Assembly (NCBI RefSeq): GCF_000217955.3
Contig: NZ_AFOY02000007.1
Span: 150,326 to 214,325 of the forward strand
Source of the DNA: Pseudomonas fluorescens HK44
GTDB lineage: Bacteria; Pseudomonadota; Gammaproteobacteria; Pseudomonadales; Pseudomonadaceae
Direction of reading: 5' to 3'
Length of the DNA stretch: 64,000 nucleotides
Positions 26,989 to 37,801 of the stretch are shown in pieces. The translations under genes were made by a program, and so were the position numbers. Below the pieces are notes generated by a model. It searched no databases. It had not been told where the DNA came from and worked only from the letters and a program-made list of their open reading frames with translations. The stretch's first letter is position 1; each line of letters opens with the position of its first letter.

Positions 26989-27126
26989 TGTGGCGAGGAG
27001 GCTTGTCGGAACGCCGCACCGCCCCGTTCGGCTGCGAAGCGGTCGTAAATCAGCCAGTTCGGTGAAGCTGACAAACCGAGCTTGGGGTCGCTTCGCAACC
27101 CAGCGGGGGCAAGCCCCCTCGCCACA
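26989..27126. repeat. Second copy of the repeat with inverted TGTGGCGAGG ends
   Basis: 138 bases starting TGTGGCGAGGAGGCTTG and ending CAAGCCCCCTCGCCACA. It is homologous to 16244-16391 at both ends (including GTCGGAACGCCGCACCGCCCC), with a divergent centre. It sits between yciK-like and mupP. Confidence 0.8.
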
Positions 27127-27149
27127 AATGCCTCCGGCAGCCAGTTAGA

Positions 27150-27821
27150 TCAGCAGCTACACAACGCGCTATCAAGCACCTTGAGCAACTCCGAAGGATG
27201 GTCCACCACCACGTCGGCCCCCCAGTTTCGTGGATTGTCATCAGGGTGAATGTAGCCAAAGGTTACCGCGGCGGTCCGGGTGCCGGCATCGCGGCCCGAC
27301 TCGATATCGCGCAGGTCATCGCCTACGAACAGCACGCTGGACGGGTCAAGGTCGAGCATTTTGCAGGCGAGGATCAACGGCTCCGGGTCCGGCTTGCTGT
27401 TGGTCACGTGGTCTGGGCAAATCAGCAGCGCCGAGCGTTCGGCCAGTCCCAGTTGTTGCATGATCGGCTCAGCAAAGCGCAGCGGTTTGTTGGTCACCAC
27501 GCCCCAGATCAGATTGGATTTCTCAATGTCGGCCAACAGTTCGGCCATGCCATCGAAGAGTTTGCTGTGAACCGCGCAACCCTTGAGATAGCGCTCCAGG
27601 AATTCCAGTCGCAACGCCTCGAAACCTGGTGATTCCGGGTCCATCGAGAAGGTTATCGCGACCATGGCTTTCGCCCCGCCGGAAATCTCGTCACGGATGT
27701 GTTTATCCGGAATCGGCGCCAACCCGCGGTCTGCCAACATGCTTTGGCAGATGGCAATGAAGTCCGGCGCGGTGTCGAGCAGGGTGCCGTCCATGTCAAA
27801 AAGAACTGCTCTGATTGCCAT
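27150..27821 (-). CDS. mupP: N-acetylmuramic acid 6-phosphate phosphatase MupP
   Basis: MupP dephosphorylates MurNAc-6-phosphate in the Pseudomonas peptidoglycan recycling route that bypasses de novo UDP-MurNAc synthesis and lowers fosfomycin sensitivity. The 223-residue HAD phosphatase has motif [15 protein letters not shown], motif II VVTNKP, the Lys motif NSKPDPEP and motif [14 protein letters not shown]. Similarity to phosphoglycolate phosphatase is general; the MupP name rests on the position directly after ubiG, as recalled for P. aeruginosa and P. putida. Its start is four bases after the ubiG stop. Confidence 0.88.
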   Translation of the reverse strand: MAIRAVLFDMDGTLLDTAPDFIAICQSMLADRGLAPIPDKHIRDEISGGAKAMVAITFSMDPESPGFEALRLEFLERYLKGCAVHSKLFDGMAELLADIEKSNLIWGVVTNKPLRFAEPIMQQLGLAERSALLICPDHVTNSKPDPEPLILACKMLDLDPSSVLFVGDDLRDIESGRDAGTRTAAVTFGYIHPDDNPRNWGADVVVDHPSELLKVLDSALCSC

Positions 27822-27825
27822 CGGC

Positions 27826-28524
27826 TTACTCCTCGCGCAGCGTCTGGATCATGTAGTTGACGTCAACGTCAGCGGCCAGCTTGTAGTGCTTGGTCAGCGG
27901 GTTGTACGTCAGGCCGATGATGTCCTTGACGCTCAGACCGGCCTGGCGGCTCCAGGCACCCAGTTCGGAAGGGCGGATGAATTTCTTGAAATCATGCGTG
28001 CCGCGCGGCAGCAGTTTCATGATGTATTCGGCACCGACGATAGCGAACAGGTAAGCCTTCGGGTTGCGGTTGATCGTCGAGAAGAACACCTGTCCACCCG
28101 GTTTTACCATGCGGAAGCAGGCACGAATGACCGACGATGGATCGGGTACGTGCTCAAGCATTTCCAGGCAGGTGACCACGTCGAATTGCTCGGGCATTTC
28201 TTCCGCCAGGGCTTCGGCGGTGATCTGCCGGTATTCGACGCTGACGCCGGATTCCAGTTGATGCAGTTGCGCGACCGCCAACGGTGCTTCGCCCATGTCG
28301 ATGCCCATCACGGTGGCGCCGCGTTGTGCCATGGATTCGCTGAGGATGCCGCCACCGCAACCGACGTCCAGGACCTTCTTGCCGGCCAGTTTGACGCGCT
28401 CGTCAATCCAGTTGACCCGCAGCGGGTTGATGTCGTGCAGCGGCTTGAACTCGCTTTCGCGGTCCCACCAGCGATGAGCCAGGGCTTCGAATTTGGCGAT
28501 TTCAGCGTGGTCGACGTTGCTCAT
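27826..28524 (-). CDS. ubiG: Ubiquinone biosynthesis O-methyltransferase
   Basis: UbiG carries out both O-methylations in ubiquinone synthesis using S-adenosylmethionine. The 232-residue protein has motif [14 protein letters not shown], the acidic ID at the end of strand 2, [12 protein letters not shown], and the membrane-interaction segment [20 protein letters not shown] typical of Ubi[22 protein letters not shown] fixes the start at 28524, with GAGGAT upstream, rather than the open frame 12 codons earlier. It is co-directional with mtaD upstream and mupP downstream. Confidence 0.95.
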   Translation of the reverse strand: MSNVDHAEIAKFEALAHRWWDRESEFKPLHDINPLRVNWIDERVKLAGKKVLDVGCGGGILSESMAQRGATVMGIDMGEAPLAVAQLHQLESGVSVEYRQITAEALAEEMPEQFDVVTCLEMLEHVPDPSSVIRACFRMVKPGGQVFFSTINRNPKAYLFAIVGAEYIMKLLPRGTHDFKKFIRPSELGAWSRQAGLSVKDIIGLTYNPLTKHYKLAADVDVNYMIQTLREE

Positions 28525-28591
28525 GGATAATCCTCTAAATCTGAAAAATTCTGCTGTCAACCTTGAGGTTCAGCTCAAGGGGGCGTTCTAT

Positions 28592-29917
28592 TCAGTGTCC
28601 GCTGATGCGCTGGCCCCAGGCGGTGGCCGTGGCGCATAGCTGTTGTTCATCGAAGCGCGTCAGGCGCCGGTCGTCGAGCAGTTGCTTGCCGGCAACCCAA
28701 AGGTGTTTCACACAGTCCCGGCCAGTCGCATAGATCAGTTGCGAAACCGGGTCATAAACCGGTTGCTGGGCCAGGCCGGACAGGTCAAAGGCCGCCAGGT
28801 CCGCGGCCTTGCCGACTTCCAGCGAGCCCACTTCGGCTTCCAGCCCCAGCGCACGGGCACCGTTGAGGGTTGCCATGCGCAAGGCGCGATGAGCGTCCAG
28901 TGCCGTGGCCGAGCCGGCAACGGCTTTGGCCAGCAGGGCGGCGGTACGGGTTTCACCCAACAGGTCGAGGTCATTATTGCTGGCCGCGCCATCGGTGCCG
29001 ACCGCGACATTGACTCCAGCCTGCCACAAGCGCTCCACCGGGCAAAAGCCGCTGGCCAGTTTCAGGTTCGATTCCGGGCAATGAATCACGCTGGTGTTGC
29101 TTTCTACCAGCAACACCAGGTCTTCATCGCTGATTTGCGTCATGTGAACGGCCTGGAAGCGTGGTCCGAGCAAGCCCAGGCGGCCGAGGCGGGCCAATGG
29201 CCGCTCGCCGCGCTGTTCGACCGATTGCTGGACTTCGAAGGCTGTTTCGTGGACGTGCATGTGAATCGCTGCGTCCAGTTCCTCGGCGATTACCCGGATT
29301 TTTTCGAGGTTTTCGTCACCGACGGTGTAGGGTGCATGAGGGCCGAAGGTGATTTTAATGCGTGGGTGATGCTTGAGGTCGCTGAACAGCTCGACGCCCT
29401 GACGGATAGCTTCATCTGCATCGCTGGCGCCGGGAATCGGGAAATCGAGGATCGGGATGGCGATTTGCGCGCGAATACCGCTGTTGTGCACGCGTTCGCT
29501 GGCAACTTTCGGGAAAAAATACATGTCTGAGAAGCAGGTGATGCCACCTTTGATCTGCTCGGCAATGGCCAGGTCGGTGCCATCGCGGACGAAAGCTTCA
29601 TCGACCCATTTGGCCTCGGCTGGCCAGATGTGCTGTTCAAGCCAGGTCATCAGTGGCAAATCATCGGCCAGGCCACGGAAGAGTGTCATCGCCGCATGTC
29701 CGTGGGCGTTGATCAGGCCCGGGCTCAGCAGCATGCCCGGCAGTTCGCGGACCTCGCCGGCCTTGAGCTTCAAGGCTTCGCTGCGCGGGCCGATAAACGC
29801 AATACGCCCGTCGCGGATGCCCAGGCCGTGCTCCTTGAGGACTACGCCAGCGGGTTCGACAGGTACTAGCCAGGTCGGCAGCAGGAGTAAGTCGAGCGCA
29901 ACGGCAGGATTCGGCAT
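28592..29917 (-). CDS. mtaD: 5'-methylthioadenosine/S-adenosylhomocysteine deaminase
   Basis: A 441-residue amidohydrolase of the TRZ/ATZ family; in P. aeruginosa the gene at this position (PA3170) deaminates methylthioadenosine to methylthioinosine. Metal-binding motifs are present: INAHGHAAM (His-x-His), [17 protein letters not shown] and [13 protein letters not shown]. The product feeds a phosphorylase and then MtnA, encoded divergently next door. Length and start ([20 protein letters not shown]) are normal. Recognition as mtaD rather than a generic guanine or chlorohydrolase-type deaminase leans on this context. Confidence 0.9.
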   Translation of the reverse strand: MPNPAVALDLLLLPTWLVPVEPAGVVLKEHGLGIRDGRIAFIGPRSEALKLKAGEVRELPGMLLSPGLINAHGHAAMTLFRGLADDLPLMTWLEQHIWPAEAKWVDEAFVRDGTDLAIAEQIKGGITCFSDMYFFPKVASERVHNSGIRAQIAIPILDFPIPGASDADEAIRQGVELFSDLKHHPRIKITFGPHAPYTVGDENLEKIRVIAEELDAAIHMHVHETAFEVQQSVEQRGERPLARLGRLGLLGPRFQAVHMTQISDEDLVLLVESNTSVIHCPESNLKLASGFCPVERLWQAGVNVAVGTDGAASNNDLDLLGETRTAALLAKAVAGSATALDAHRALRMATLNGARALGLEAEVGSLEVGKAADLAAFDLSGLAQQPVYDPVSQLIYATGRDCVKHLWVAGKQLLDDRRLTRFDEQQLCATATAWGQRISGH

Positions 29918-29986
29918 CGAGGGTTCGGTCCAGTGCTTTTATAAAGGATGGCGAAGTATACCCGAGCGTCTTCGCGGGGGGATCGC

Positions 29987-29992
29987 TATAAT
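29987..29992 (+). promoter_or_regulatory. Probable -10 box of mtnA
   Basis: TATAAT stands 34 bases upstream of the mtnA ATG in the 108-base divergent gap with mtaD. No good -35 is seen at the expected distance. Confidence 0.4.
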
Positions 29993-30025
29993 CGGCGGCT
30001 TTTGTTCATGAGTGCGGGGTGAGGG

Positions 30026-31102
30026 ATGCGCGATCGACTGTTGGCTGCGGAGAAGGTGAAGGCCATCGATTGGCGGGACGGTGCCCTGTACTTGCTGGAT
30101 CAGCGCATTCTGCCATTCGAAGAAACCTGGATTGCCTATACCAGCGCAGCGGGTGTGGCCGAGGCTATTCGCTCGATGGTGGTGCGTGGTGCTCCGGCAA
30201 TCGGCATCAGCGCAGCCTACGGCGTGGTGCTGGCGGCGCGCGCGCGGTTTGCTGCGGGTGGTGACTGGCAGGCGGCGCTGGAAGAAGACTTTGCCCTGCT
30301 CGCGGATTCACGGCCGACCGCCGTCAACCTGTTCTGGGCATTGGGTCGCATGCGCGAACGCCTGGAGCGGCTCAAGGATCACCCCAATCCATTGGAAGTG
30401 CTTGAGGCAGAGGCCTTGGCAATCCATGAAAGTGATCGCGAAGCCAACCTGACCATGGCGCAATTGGGTGTCGACCTGATCCGCAAGCATCAGGGCAATG
30501 CCCAGGCTGTTTTGACTCACTGTAATACGGGTGCGCTGGCGACTGGCGGTTTCGGCACTGCGCTCGGGGTGATTCGTGGTGCGTTCCTGGAAGGCATGAT
30601 CGAGCGGGTTTACGCCGACGAAACCCGGCCTTGGCTGCAAGGCTCGCGTTTGACCGCCTGGGAACTGGCCAACGAAGGCATTCCGGTCACCCTGAACGCC
30701 GATTCGGCCGCTGCGCACATCATGAAAACCAAGGGTGTGACCTGGGTGATCGTCGGCGCCGACCGGATTACCGCCAACGGTGACGTGGCAAACAAGATCG
30801 GCACTTACCAATTGGCGGTCAACGCGATGCACCACGGCGTGCGTTTCATGGTGGTGGCGCCGAGTTCGACCATCGACATGAATCTGGCCAGTGGCGACGA
30901 TATCCCGATCGAGGAGCGTGATGGCAGCGAGTTGCTGGAAGTGGGCGGCAAGCGGGTGGGGGCTGATGTCGATGCCTTTAACCCGGTGTTCGACGTCACA
31001 CCGGCTGACCTGATTGACGCCATCGTCACCGAAAAAGGCATCGTTGAACGCCCGGATACCGCGAAGATGGCACAGCTTATGTGCCGCAAACGGTTGCATT
31101 GA
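30026..31102 (+). CDS. mtnA: S-methyl-5-thioribose-1-phosphate isomerase
   Basis: MtnA isomerises methylthioribose-1-phosphate to methylthioribulose-1-phosphate in the methionine salvage pathway. The 358-residue protein has [16 protein letters not shown] near residue 55, the catalytic-Cys segment [19 protein letters not shown] and the catalytic-Asp segment [25 protein letters not shown] directly precedes the ATG. It recycles the methylthioadenosine that SpeE (gene at 1076) releases. Downstream lie a REP and the decayed IS copy 3. Confidence 0.95.
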   Translation: MRDRLLAAEKVKAIDWRDGALYLLDQRILPFEETWIAYTSAAGVAEAIRSMVVRGAPAIGISAAYGVVLAARARFAAGGDWQAALEEDFALLADSRPTAVNLFWALGRMRERLERLKDHPNPLEVLEAEALAIHESDREANLTMAQLGVDLIRKHQGNAQAVLTHCNTGALATGGFGTALGVIRGAFLEGMIERVYADETRPWLQGSRLTAWELANEGIPVTLNADSAAAHIMKTKGVTWVIVGADRITANGDVANKIGTYQLAVNAMHHGVRFMVVAPSSTIDMNLASGDDIPIEERDGSELLEVGGKRVGADVDAFNPVFDVTPADLIDAIVTEKGIVERPDTAKMAQLMCRKRLH

Positions 31103-31110
31103 CGATCGCT

Positions 31111-31134
31111 ATCGCGAGCAGGCTCGCTCCCACA
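31111..31134. repeat. REP sequence after mtnA
   Basis: ATCGCGAGCAGGCTCGCTCCCACA, a single unit with no inverted partner within 100 bases. It is 42 bases from IS copy 3 but not at its boundary. Confidence 0.85.
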
Positions 31135-31255
31135 GTAGGTAGGTGTCGTGTGCAAATTATGCGGCCGACTCGCTCGAATAATGAAATGGCTACCCCCGCC
31201 GCCCCCTGTGATCGCCCACTAAGCTTTCGCAGGGGGCTCATCGGAGACCGTTGCC

Positions 31256-32281
31256 ATGAACAAAGTAGCTATTGCCGCCATCGATCTGGGAAAACACTCT
31301 TTCCATCTACACGCGCAAGATGATCGTGGTCATGAGTTTACCGCAAAAAGTTTACTCGTGCGGCGCTCATGCAGCACCTGATGAATCTCGAACCCTGCAC
31401 CGTTGTGATGGAAGCCTGCGGCGGAGCCCACTTCATGGCGCAGGAGGTCGCGAAGCTGGGACATACGCCCAAGCTCATTGCCCCGCATCTCGTACGCCCT
31501 TACGTGAAAAGCAACAAAAACGACTTCGCTGATGCCGAGGCGATCTGCGAGGCGGCGACTCGTCCAACAATGCGCTTTGTACACCCCAAAACCCAGGCTC
31601 AGCAGCTGCTGGCCATGCTCAACTCGACACGCGATTCGTTCATCAAAGAGCGCACCGCGACCGTCAATCGGATTCACGCAGCGCTTTTGGAGGTCGGCGT
31701 CAGTCTGGCCACAGGCTTCAAGCCCATCAAAGAACTGCCCGCTCGGCTTGAAGCGAGTTCAATTCCTGTGCCCATCAAAAAACTTCTGACGAGGTTGCAG
31801 GAGCACTTCACCTATCTGGATGGGCAGATCAAGACGCTGGACAAGGAAGTGGAATGCCAGGCCGCCGAAGATGATCTGGCGGCTCGTTTGATGACCATGC
31901 CCTGCGTAGGCCCGATCACCTCCAGCGTCCTGGCTGCCGAATTGGGCGATGGCAAGCAGTTCAAATGCGGCCGAGGCTATTCGGCCTCAATCGGGCTGAT
32001 ACCCAAACCAGCATTCTACGGGCGGCAAGACCGTCCTGCTGGGCATCAGCAAGCGAGGTGATCGCAACCAGCGGCGCCTGCTTGTCCAATGTGCCCGTGT
32101 TTACCTGATGCAACTGGACCGACAGAAAGGCTGGCTGGCGGACTGGGTCCGGCAGCTATTGGCCCACCATCACTCCAACCATGTGGTCTGCGCGCTGGCC
32201 AACAAGCTGGCGAGGATCGCCTGGGCGATTGCGGCCCACCACACCGAATTCGATGCAGGGCCAGCCGCGATGAACGCCTGA
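31256..32281 (+). pseudogene. IS110-family transposase, copy 3, frameshifted
   Basis: The text begins MNKVAIAAIDLGKHSFHLHA. One base is missing near 31335 (GAGTTTACC for GAGCTTTACC) and one is gained near 32007 (AAACCAGC for AAACAGC). Between those points the protein is in another frame but otherwise intact; after the second shift the original frame resumes to the normal stop. The total length of 1026 bases therefore equals that of the intact copies. No functional recombinase is expected. Confidence 0.9.
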
Positions 32282-32530
32282 CCCTGCTGTCACCCCGAGC
32301 ACACAACCACCTGGTTTTTGCGATGCTGGATAACTGATGACGTGAACGGCCAACCGGCCTGACGACAACCCTGAGCTCCCCACACGGCTGAAAGGCCGTT
32401 CGAATAATTTAGGATCGTCGGGCATCGATTCTCATCGAGGCGCGGGGTTGCCACCCCACACAGGGACCCGGATAGATGGAAAGCAAGCCAAACACGCATC
32501 AAAACACAGTATTGCAGAAAAGGGGGTAAC
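32282..32530 (+). ncRNA. Degenerate bridge/seek RNA region of IS copy 3
   Basis: The stem arms GAACGGCC (32344-32351) and GGCCGTTC (32394-32401) remain. The putative guide reads GCTCCCCACA (32375-32384), one base longer than in copies 1 and 2, so continuous pairing with the standard REP is broken. Confidence 0.5.
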
Positions 32531-32536
32531 CATAGA

Positions 32537-32560
32537 TGGGGGAGCGAGCTTGCTCGCGAT
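32537..32560. repeat. REP sequence abutting IS copy 3
   Basis: TGGGGGAGCGAGCTTGCTCGCGAT starts at the IS boundary. It deviates from consensus at two or three positions. Confidence 0.8.
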
Positions 32561-32876
32561 GGGGTCCTCAAGGTCAACAAAATAGCCGAAGTCAGACCTG
32601 AAATCTGGCTCTAAGCCTCTCTCGTCGCCTTTACGCCTGTCACCGGTCAACTAACTATGCTCCATGCGCATCAGGGGGATAGGTGCGTGGCGGCTCTTGT
32701 GATAACATCCGGCGGTTTCCAAGGCAGCCCAATGTGGTTGCCTTTACTGCGCAGATCCATGGCATAACTCGTTGATTTGTCGTAAGTCGGTGCTGGCACT
32801 CAGCCTGCAGCGGCGAGCTTCGTTCGTCCCATATGGATGTGACGAAGTTTCACCAGAAAAAGGAATCAGGCTTCTC
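32561..32876. other. gyrA upstream region
   Basis: 316 bases without a supported gene. It should hold the gyrA promoter; GATAACAT near 32700 is a possible -10, but no convincing -35 is seen. AAAAAGGAA lies 9-17 bases before the gyrA ATG. Confidence 0.45.
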
Positions 32877-35546
32877 ATGGGCGAACTGGCCAAAGAAATC
32901 CTCCCGGTCAATATCGAAGACGAGCTGAAACAGTCCTACCTCGACTACGCGATGAGCGTAATTGTCGGGCGGGCACTGCCTGATGCGCGCGATGGCTTGA
33001 AGCCCGTGCATCGGCGTGTGCTGTTCGCGATGAGCGAGCTGGGTAACGACTTCAACAAGCCGTACAAGAAATCTGCCCGTGTTGTCGGTGACGTGATCGG
33101 TAAGTATCACCCGCACGGTGATACCGCGGTGTACGACACCATCGTTCGTATGGCGCAGCCATTCTCGCTGCGTTACCTGCTGGTAGACGGTCAAGGCAAC
33201 TTCGGTTCGGTCGACGGCGACAACGCTGCGGCAATGCGATACACCGAAGTGCGCATGACCAAGCTGGCGCACGAACTGCTGGCAGACCTGCACAAAGAAA
33301 CCGTGGACTGGGTGCCGAACTACGACGGCACCGAAATGATCCCGGCGGTCATGCCGACCCGCATTCCCAACCTGCTGGTCAACGGCTCCAGCGGTATCGC
33401 CGTGGGCATGGCGACCAACATTCCGCCGCACAACCTCGGTGAAGTCATCGACGGTTGCCTAGCACTCATCGACAACCCCGAGTTGACCGTCGATGAGCTG
33501 ATGCAATACATCCCCGGTCCGGACTTCCCGACCGCCGCGATCATCAACGGTCGCGCCGGTATCATCGAGGCCTACCGTACCGGTCGCGGGCGTATTTACA
33601 TGCGCGCCCGTTCGATCATCGAAGACATCGACAAGGTCGGTGGTCGTCAGCAGATCGTCATCACCGAACTGCCTTACCAGTTGAACAAGGCGCGTCTGAT
33701 CGAGAAGATCGCCGAGCTGGTCAAAGAGAAGAAGCTGGAAGGCATTACCGAACTGCGCGACGAGTCCGACAAAGACGGTATGCGCGTGGTGATCGAGCTG
33801 CGTCGCGGCGAAGTGCCTGAGGTCATCCTCAACAACCTCTACGCCCAGACCCAGCTGCAAGCGGTGTTCGGCATCAACATCGTCGCACTGATCGATGGCC
33901 GTCCGCGGATCCTGAACCTCAAGGACCTGCTGGAAGCCTTCGTGCGTCACCGCCGCGAAGTGGTGACCCGTCGTACCGTGTTCGAACTGCGTAAAGCCCG
34001 CGAGCGTGGTCACATCCTTGAAGGCCAGGCGGTTGCACTGTCGAACATCGACCCGGTCATCGCCCTGATCAAGGCTTCGCCAACGCCGTCGGAAGCCAAG
34101 GAAGCGCTGATCAGCACGCCGTGGGAATCCTCCGCGGTGGTTGCGATGGTTGAGCGTGCCGGTGCTGACTCTTGCCGTCCAGAGACCCTGGACCCGCAAT
34201 ACGGTCTGCGCGAAGGCAAGTACTTCCTGTCGCCGGAACAGGCGCAAGCCATTCTGGAACTGCGACTGCACCGTCTGACCGGCCTGGAACACGAAAAACT
34301 GCTGGCCGAGTATCAAGAGATCCTCAACCAGATCGGCGAACTGATCCGCATCCTCAACAGCGCCACGCGCCTGATGGAAGTGATCCGCGAAGAGCTGGAA
34401 GTGATTCGTGCCGAGTACGGCGATGTGCGTCGCACCGAAATTCTCGATGCGCGTCTGGACCTGACCCTGGGTGACATGATCCCGGAAGAAGAGCGCGTCG
34501 TGACCATTTCCCACGGTGGCTACGCCAAGACCCAGCCATTGGCTGCGTACCAGGCTCAGCGTCGTGGCGGTAAAGGCAAATCGGCTACCGGCGTCAAGGA
34601 TGAGGACTACATCGCTCACCTGCTGGTCGCCAACAGCCACACCACGCTGCTGCTGTTCTCCAGCAAGGGCAAGGTTTACTGGCTGAAAACCTACGAAATT
34701 CCTGAAGCATCCCGCGCTGCCCGTGGTCGTCCGCTGGTCAACCTGCTGCCGCTGGACGATGGTGAATACATCACCACCATGCTGCCGGTCGAGGAATACA
34801 CCGAAGGTCACTACATCTTCATGGCCACCGCCAACGGCACCGTGAAGAAGACCCCGCTGGAATCCTTCAGCCGTCAGCGCAGCGTGGGCTTGATCGCGCT
34901 GGAGCTGGACGAAGGCGACGTATTGATCTCCGCTGCCATCACCGATGGCGAGCGTGAAGTCATGCTGTTCTCCGACGGCGGCAAGGTTACCCGCTTCAAA
35001 GAGTCCGACGTTCGCGCCATGGGCCGTACCGCTCGCGGTGTCCGCGGCATGCGTCTGCCGGAAGGTCAGAAACTGATTTCCATGCTGATCCCGGAAGAAG
35101 GCAGCCAGATCCTCACCGCTTCGGCGCGTGGTTTCGGCAAGCGTACCGCCATCACTGAGTTCCCTGAGTACAAGCGTGGCGGTCAGGGCGTTATCGCCAT
35201 GGTCAGCAACGAGCGTAACGGCCGTCTGGTCGGTGCAGTCCAGGTGCTCGACGGCGAGGAAATCATGCTGATTTCCGACCAGGGCACCCTGGTACGTACA
35301 CGTGTTGACGAAGTGTCCAGTCTGGGTCGTAACACCCAGGGCGTGACCCTGATCAAACTGGCCAGCGATGAAACACTGGTCGGTCTGGAGCGGGTTCAGG
35401 AACCATCGGAAGTCGAAGGCGAAGAGCTGGAAGGCGAAGAGGGTGCCGGGCTCGAAGGCGTCGTGCTCGAGGCCGTCACCGAGCCGGACGATACTGTCGA
35501 AAGCCAGCAGGCTGACGCAGCTGACGAAGAAGAGCCGCAAGACTAA
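32877..35546 (+). CDS. gyrA: DNA gyrase subunit A
   Basis: GyrA is the DNA-cleaving subunit of gyrase, the topoisomerase that introduces negative supercoils. The 889-residue protein has the winged-helix/tower core with the catalytic Tyr in MRYTEVRM, the [15 protein letters not shown] and six C-terminal beta-pinwheel blades including the GyrA box QRRGGKG. Thr83 and Asp87 are the quinolone-sensitive residues of Pseudomonas. The tail from about residue 845 is very acidic. The frame is open upstream, but [20 protein letters not shown] and the Shine-Dalgarno place the start at 32877. serC follows 64 bases downstream. Confidence 0.98.
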   Translation: MGELAKEILPVNIEDELKQSYLDYAMSVIVGRALPDARDGLKPVHRRVLFAMSELGNDFNKPYKKSARVVGDVIGKYHPHGDTAVYDTIVRMAQPFSLRYLLVDGQGNFGSVDGDNAAAMRYTEVRMTKLAHELLADLHKETVDWVPNYDGTEMIPAVMPTRIPNLLVNGSSGIAVGMATNIPPHNLGEVIDGCLALIDNPELTVDELMQYIPGPDFPTAAIINGRAGIIEAYRTGRGRIYMRARSIIEDIDKVGGRQQIVITELPYQLNKARLIEKIAELVKEKKLEGITELRDESDKDGMRVVIELRRGEVPEVILNNLYAQTQLQAVFGINIVALIDGRPRILNLKDLLEAFVRHRREVVTRRTVFELRKARERGHILEGQAVALSNIDPVIALIKASPTPSEAKEALISTPWESSAVVAMVERAGADSCRPETLDPQYGLREGKYFLSPEQAQAILELRLHRLTGLEHEKLLAEYQEILNQIGELIRILNSATRLMEVIREELEVIRAEYGDVRRTEILDARLDLTLGDMIPEEERVVTISHGGYAKTQPLAAYQAQRRGGKGKSATGVKDEDYIAHLLVANSHTTLLLFSSKGKVYWLKTYEIPEASRAARGRPLVNLLPLDDGEYITTMLPVEEYTEGHYIFMATANGTVKKTPLESFSRQRSVGLIALELDEGDVLISAAITDGEREVMLFSDGGKVTRFKESDVRAMGRTARGVRGMRLPEGQKLISMLIPEEGSQILTASARGFGKRTAITEFPEYKRGGQGVIAMVSNERNGRLVGAVQVLDGEEIMLISDQGTLVRTRVDEVSSLGRNTQGVTLIKLASDETLVGLERVQEPSEVEGEELEGEEGAGLEGVVLEAVTEPDDTVESQQADAADEEEPQD

Positions 35547-35610
35547 CCAAATCGTAGCAGGGCAGAGTGTTTGCTCTGTCCGCTACCGTGAATGCATAGC
35601 GAGAGTGGAT

Positions 35611-36696
35611 GTGAGCAAACGAGCCTATAACTTCTGCGCAGGTCCTGCTGCGCTGCCTGAAGCTGTCCTGTTGCGTGCCCAGTCGGAATTGCTCGACTGG
35701 CATGGCAAGGGTCTCTCGGTCATGGAAATGAGCCATCGCAGCGATGAGTTCGTGTCCATTGCGACCAAGGCCGAGCAGGATCTGCGTGACCTGCTGAATA
35801 TCCCCTCGAACTATAAAGTACTGTTTCTGCAAGGCGGCGCCAGCCAGCAATTTGCTCAGATTCCTCTGAACCTGTTGCCGGAAAACGGCAAGGCCGACTA
35901 TATCGATACCGGTATCTGGTCGCAGAAAGCCATTGAAGAAGCGCAGCGCTACGGCCACGTCAACGTTGCCGCTACCGCCAAGCCTTACGACTATTTCGCA
36001 ATTCCCGGTCAGAACGAATGGAAGCTGTCGCAAGACGCAGCCTACGTGCACTACGCACCGAACGAAACCATTGGTGGCCTGGAATTCCAGTGGATTCCGG
36101 AAACCGGTGATGTTCCGCTGGTCGCCGACATGTCGTCGGACATTCTCTCGCGCCCTGTGGATATCTCGCGTTTCGGCATGATCTACGCCGGAGCCCAGAA
36201 AAACATCGGCCCGAGCGGCATCGTCGTCAACATCGTGCGCGAAGACCTGCTGGGTCGCGCCCGTTCGTTCTGCCCGACCATGCTTGACTACAAGGTCGCG
36301 GCCGACAACGGCTCGATGTACAACACCCCGCCGACACTGGCCTGGTACTTGTCCGGTCTTGTGTTCGAATGGCTGAAAGAGCAGGGTGGTGTTGAGGCCA
36401 TTGGCAAGCTCAATGAGGTCAAGCAGCGCACGCTCTACAACTTCATCGATGCTAGCGGCTTGTACAGCAACCCGATCAACAAGGCTGACCGCTCGTGGAT
36501 GAACGTGCCGTTCCGTCTGGCTGACGATCGCCTCGACAAGCCGTTCCTGGTCGGTGCCGAGGCGCGCGGTCTGCTGAACCTCAAGGGTCACCGTTCGGTA
36601 GGTGGCATGCGTGCCTCTATCTATAACGCCGTCGACATCAACGCAGTCAATGCGCTGGTGGCGTACATGGCAGAGTTCGAGAAGGAACACGGCTAA
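35611..36696 (+). CDS. serC: Phosphoserine aminotransferase
   Basis: SerC makes phosphoserine from 3-phosphohydroxypyruvate for serine synthesis and also acts in the pyridoxal phosphate pathway. The 361-residue PLP enzyme has [14 protein letters not shown] at the N-terminus, [14 protein letters not shown], the cofactor lysine in [12 protein letters not shown], and the C-terminal [15 protein letters not shown]. The start is GTG at 35611 (GTG AGC AAA CGA), which gives the normal length; the same frame runs open back into gyrA. The stop overlaps the pheA start as TAATG. Confidence 0.96.
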   Translation: MSKRAYNFCAGPAALPEAVLLRAQSELLDWHGKGLSVMEMSHRSDEFVSIATKAEQDLRDLLNIPSNYKVLFLQGGASQQFAQIPLNLLPENGKADYIDTGIWSQKAIEEAQRYGHVNVAATAKPYDYFAIPGQNEWKLSQDAAYVHYAPNETIGGLEFQWIPETGDVPLVADMSSDILSRPVDISRFGMIYAGAQKNIGPSGIVVNIVREDLLGRARSFCPTMLDYKVAADNGSMYNTPPTLAWYLSGLVFEWLKEQGGVEAIGKLNEVKQRTLYNFIDASGLYSNPINKADRSWMNVPFRLADDRLDKPFLVGAEARGLLNLKGHRSVGGMRASIYNAVDINAVNALVAYMAEFEKEHG

Positions 36697-37790
36697 TGTC
36701 TGAGCAAGAACTCAAGGCACTGCGCCTGCGCATCGATGCTCTGGACGAAAAAATCCTCGAGCTGATCAGTGAGCGTGCGCGCTGCGCCCAGGAAGTCGCG
36801 CGAGTAAAGATGGCCACGCTGGCCGAAGGCGAAGTGCCGGTGTTCTATCGTCCTGAGCGTGAAGCTCAGGTGCTCAAGCGCGTAATGGAGCGCAACCAGG
36901 GGCCGCTGGGCAACGAAGAGATGGCGCGGTTGTTCCGTGAAATCATGTCCTCATGCCTGGCGCTCGAGCAGCCGCTGAAAGTGGCCTACCTCGGCCCTGA
37001 AGGCACCTTCACTCAAGCGGCGGCCATGAAGCACTTCGGTCACGCGGTGATCAGCAAGCCTATGGCGGCGATCGACGAAGTGTTCCGTGAAGTGGCTGCC
37101 GGTGCGGTGAACTTTGGCGTGGTGCCTGTGGAAAACTCCACCGAGGGCGCAGTCAACCACACCCTTGACAGCTTCCTCGAACACGACATGGTTATCTGTG
37201 GCGAAGTCGAGTTGCGCATTCACCACCACTTGCTGGTGGGTGAAAACACCAAGACCGACAGCATCAGCCGCATTTATTCCCATGCCCAGTCTCTGGCGCA
37301 GTGCCGCAAGTGGCTGGACGCTCATTACCCGAACGTCGAGCGCGTGGCAGTTTCGAGCAACGCCGAAGCGGCCAAGCGGGTCAAGGGTGAGTGGAACTCG
37401 GCGGCGATTGCCGGCGACATGGCGGCAGGCTTGTACGGTTTGACCCGTCTGGCCGAAAAAATCGAGGATCGCCCGGACAACTCCACTCGATTCCTGATGA
37501 TCGGCAGCCAGGAAGTGCCACCGACCGGCGACGACAAGACCTCGATCATCGTCTCGATGAGCAACAAGCCCGGCGCGCTTCACGAGTTGCTGGTGCCGTT
37601 CCATGACAATGGCATCGACCTGACGCGAATCGAAACCCGTCCATCGCGCAGCGGCAAGTGGACCTACGTGTTCTTCATCGATTTCGTCGGCCACCACCGC
37701 GACCCGCTGATAAAAGCTGTGCTGGAGAAAATCAGTCAGGAAGCGGTAGCACTTAAAGTGTTGGGTTCCTACCCGAAAGCAGTTCTCTAA
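36696..37790 (+). CDS. pheA: Chorismate mutase / prephenate dehydratase (P-protein)
   Basis: PheA converts chorismate to prephenate and then to phenylpyruvate in phenylalanine synthesis. The 364-residue protein reads as a chorismate mutase AroQ helix bundle (residues 1-90), a prephenate dehydratase domain (AYLGPEGTFTQAAAMKHFG, VVPVENSTEGAVNHTLD, NSTRFLMIG) and a C-terminal ACT domain with GALHELL and the ETRP phenylalanine-binding motif, so feedback inhibition is expected. The ATG overlaps the serC stop by one base; hisC follows after 11 bases. Confidence 0.96.
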   Translation: MSEQELKALRLRIDALDEKILELISERARCAQEVARVKMATLAEGEVPVFYRPEREAQVLKRVMERNQGPLGNEEMARLFREIMSSCLALEQPLKVAYLGPEGTFTQAAAMKHFGHAVISKPMAAIDEVFREVAAGAVNFGVVPVENSTEGAVNHTLDSFLEHDMVICGEVELRIHHHLLVGENTKTDSISRIYSHAQSLAQCRKWLDAHYPNVERVAVSSNAEAAKRVKGEWNSAAIAGDMAAGLYGLTRLAEKIEDRPDNSTRFLMIGSQEVPPTGDDKTSIIVSMSNKPGALHELLVPFHDNGIDLTRIETRPSRSGKWTYVFFIDFVGHHRDPLIKAVLEKISQEAVALKVLGSYPKAVL

Positions 37791-37801
37791 AGGCGTTGAT
37801 A

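Larger units (their letters stand above)
31177..32536 (+). mobile_element. IS110-family element, copy 3, decayed
   Basis: Same element as copies 1 and 2 in opposite orientation, from AATAATG to CCATAGA, with inverted subterminal ATGG(T/C)TACCCCC. It is 1360 bases because of many single-base insertions and losses, most of them in the noncoding end (about 32285-32520). The REP-side end again abuts a REP. Confidence 0.88.

Noticed and set aside
33459..35540. 693-codon minus-strand frame opposite gyrA, and similar long antisense frames opposite the LtaS-like gene, rpsA and mnmC
   Set aside because: All arise from the strong third-position GC bias of real genes on the other strand; none has a family motif or ribosome binding site.
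32877..35546. Quinolone-resistance change in gyrA
   Set aside because: The QRDR keeps Thr83 and Asp87, the sensitive residues in Pseudomonas.
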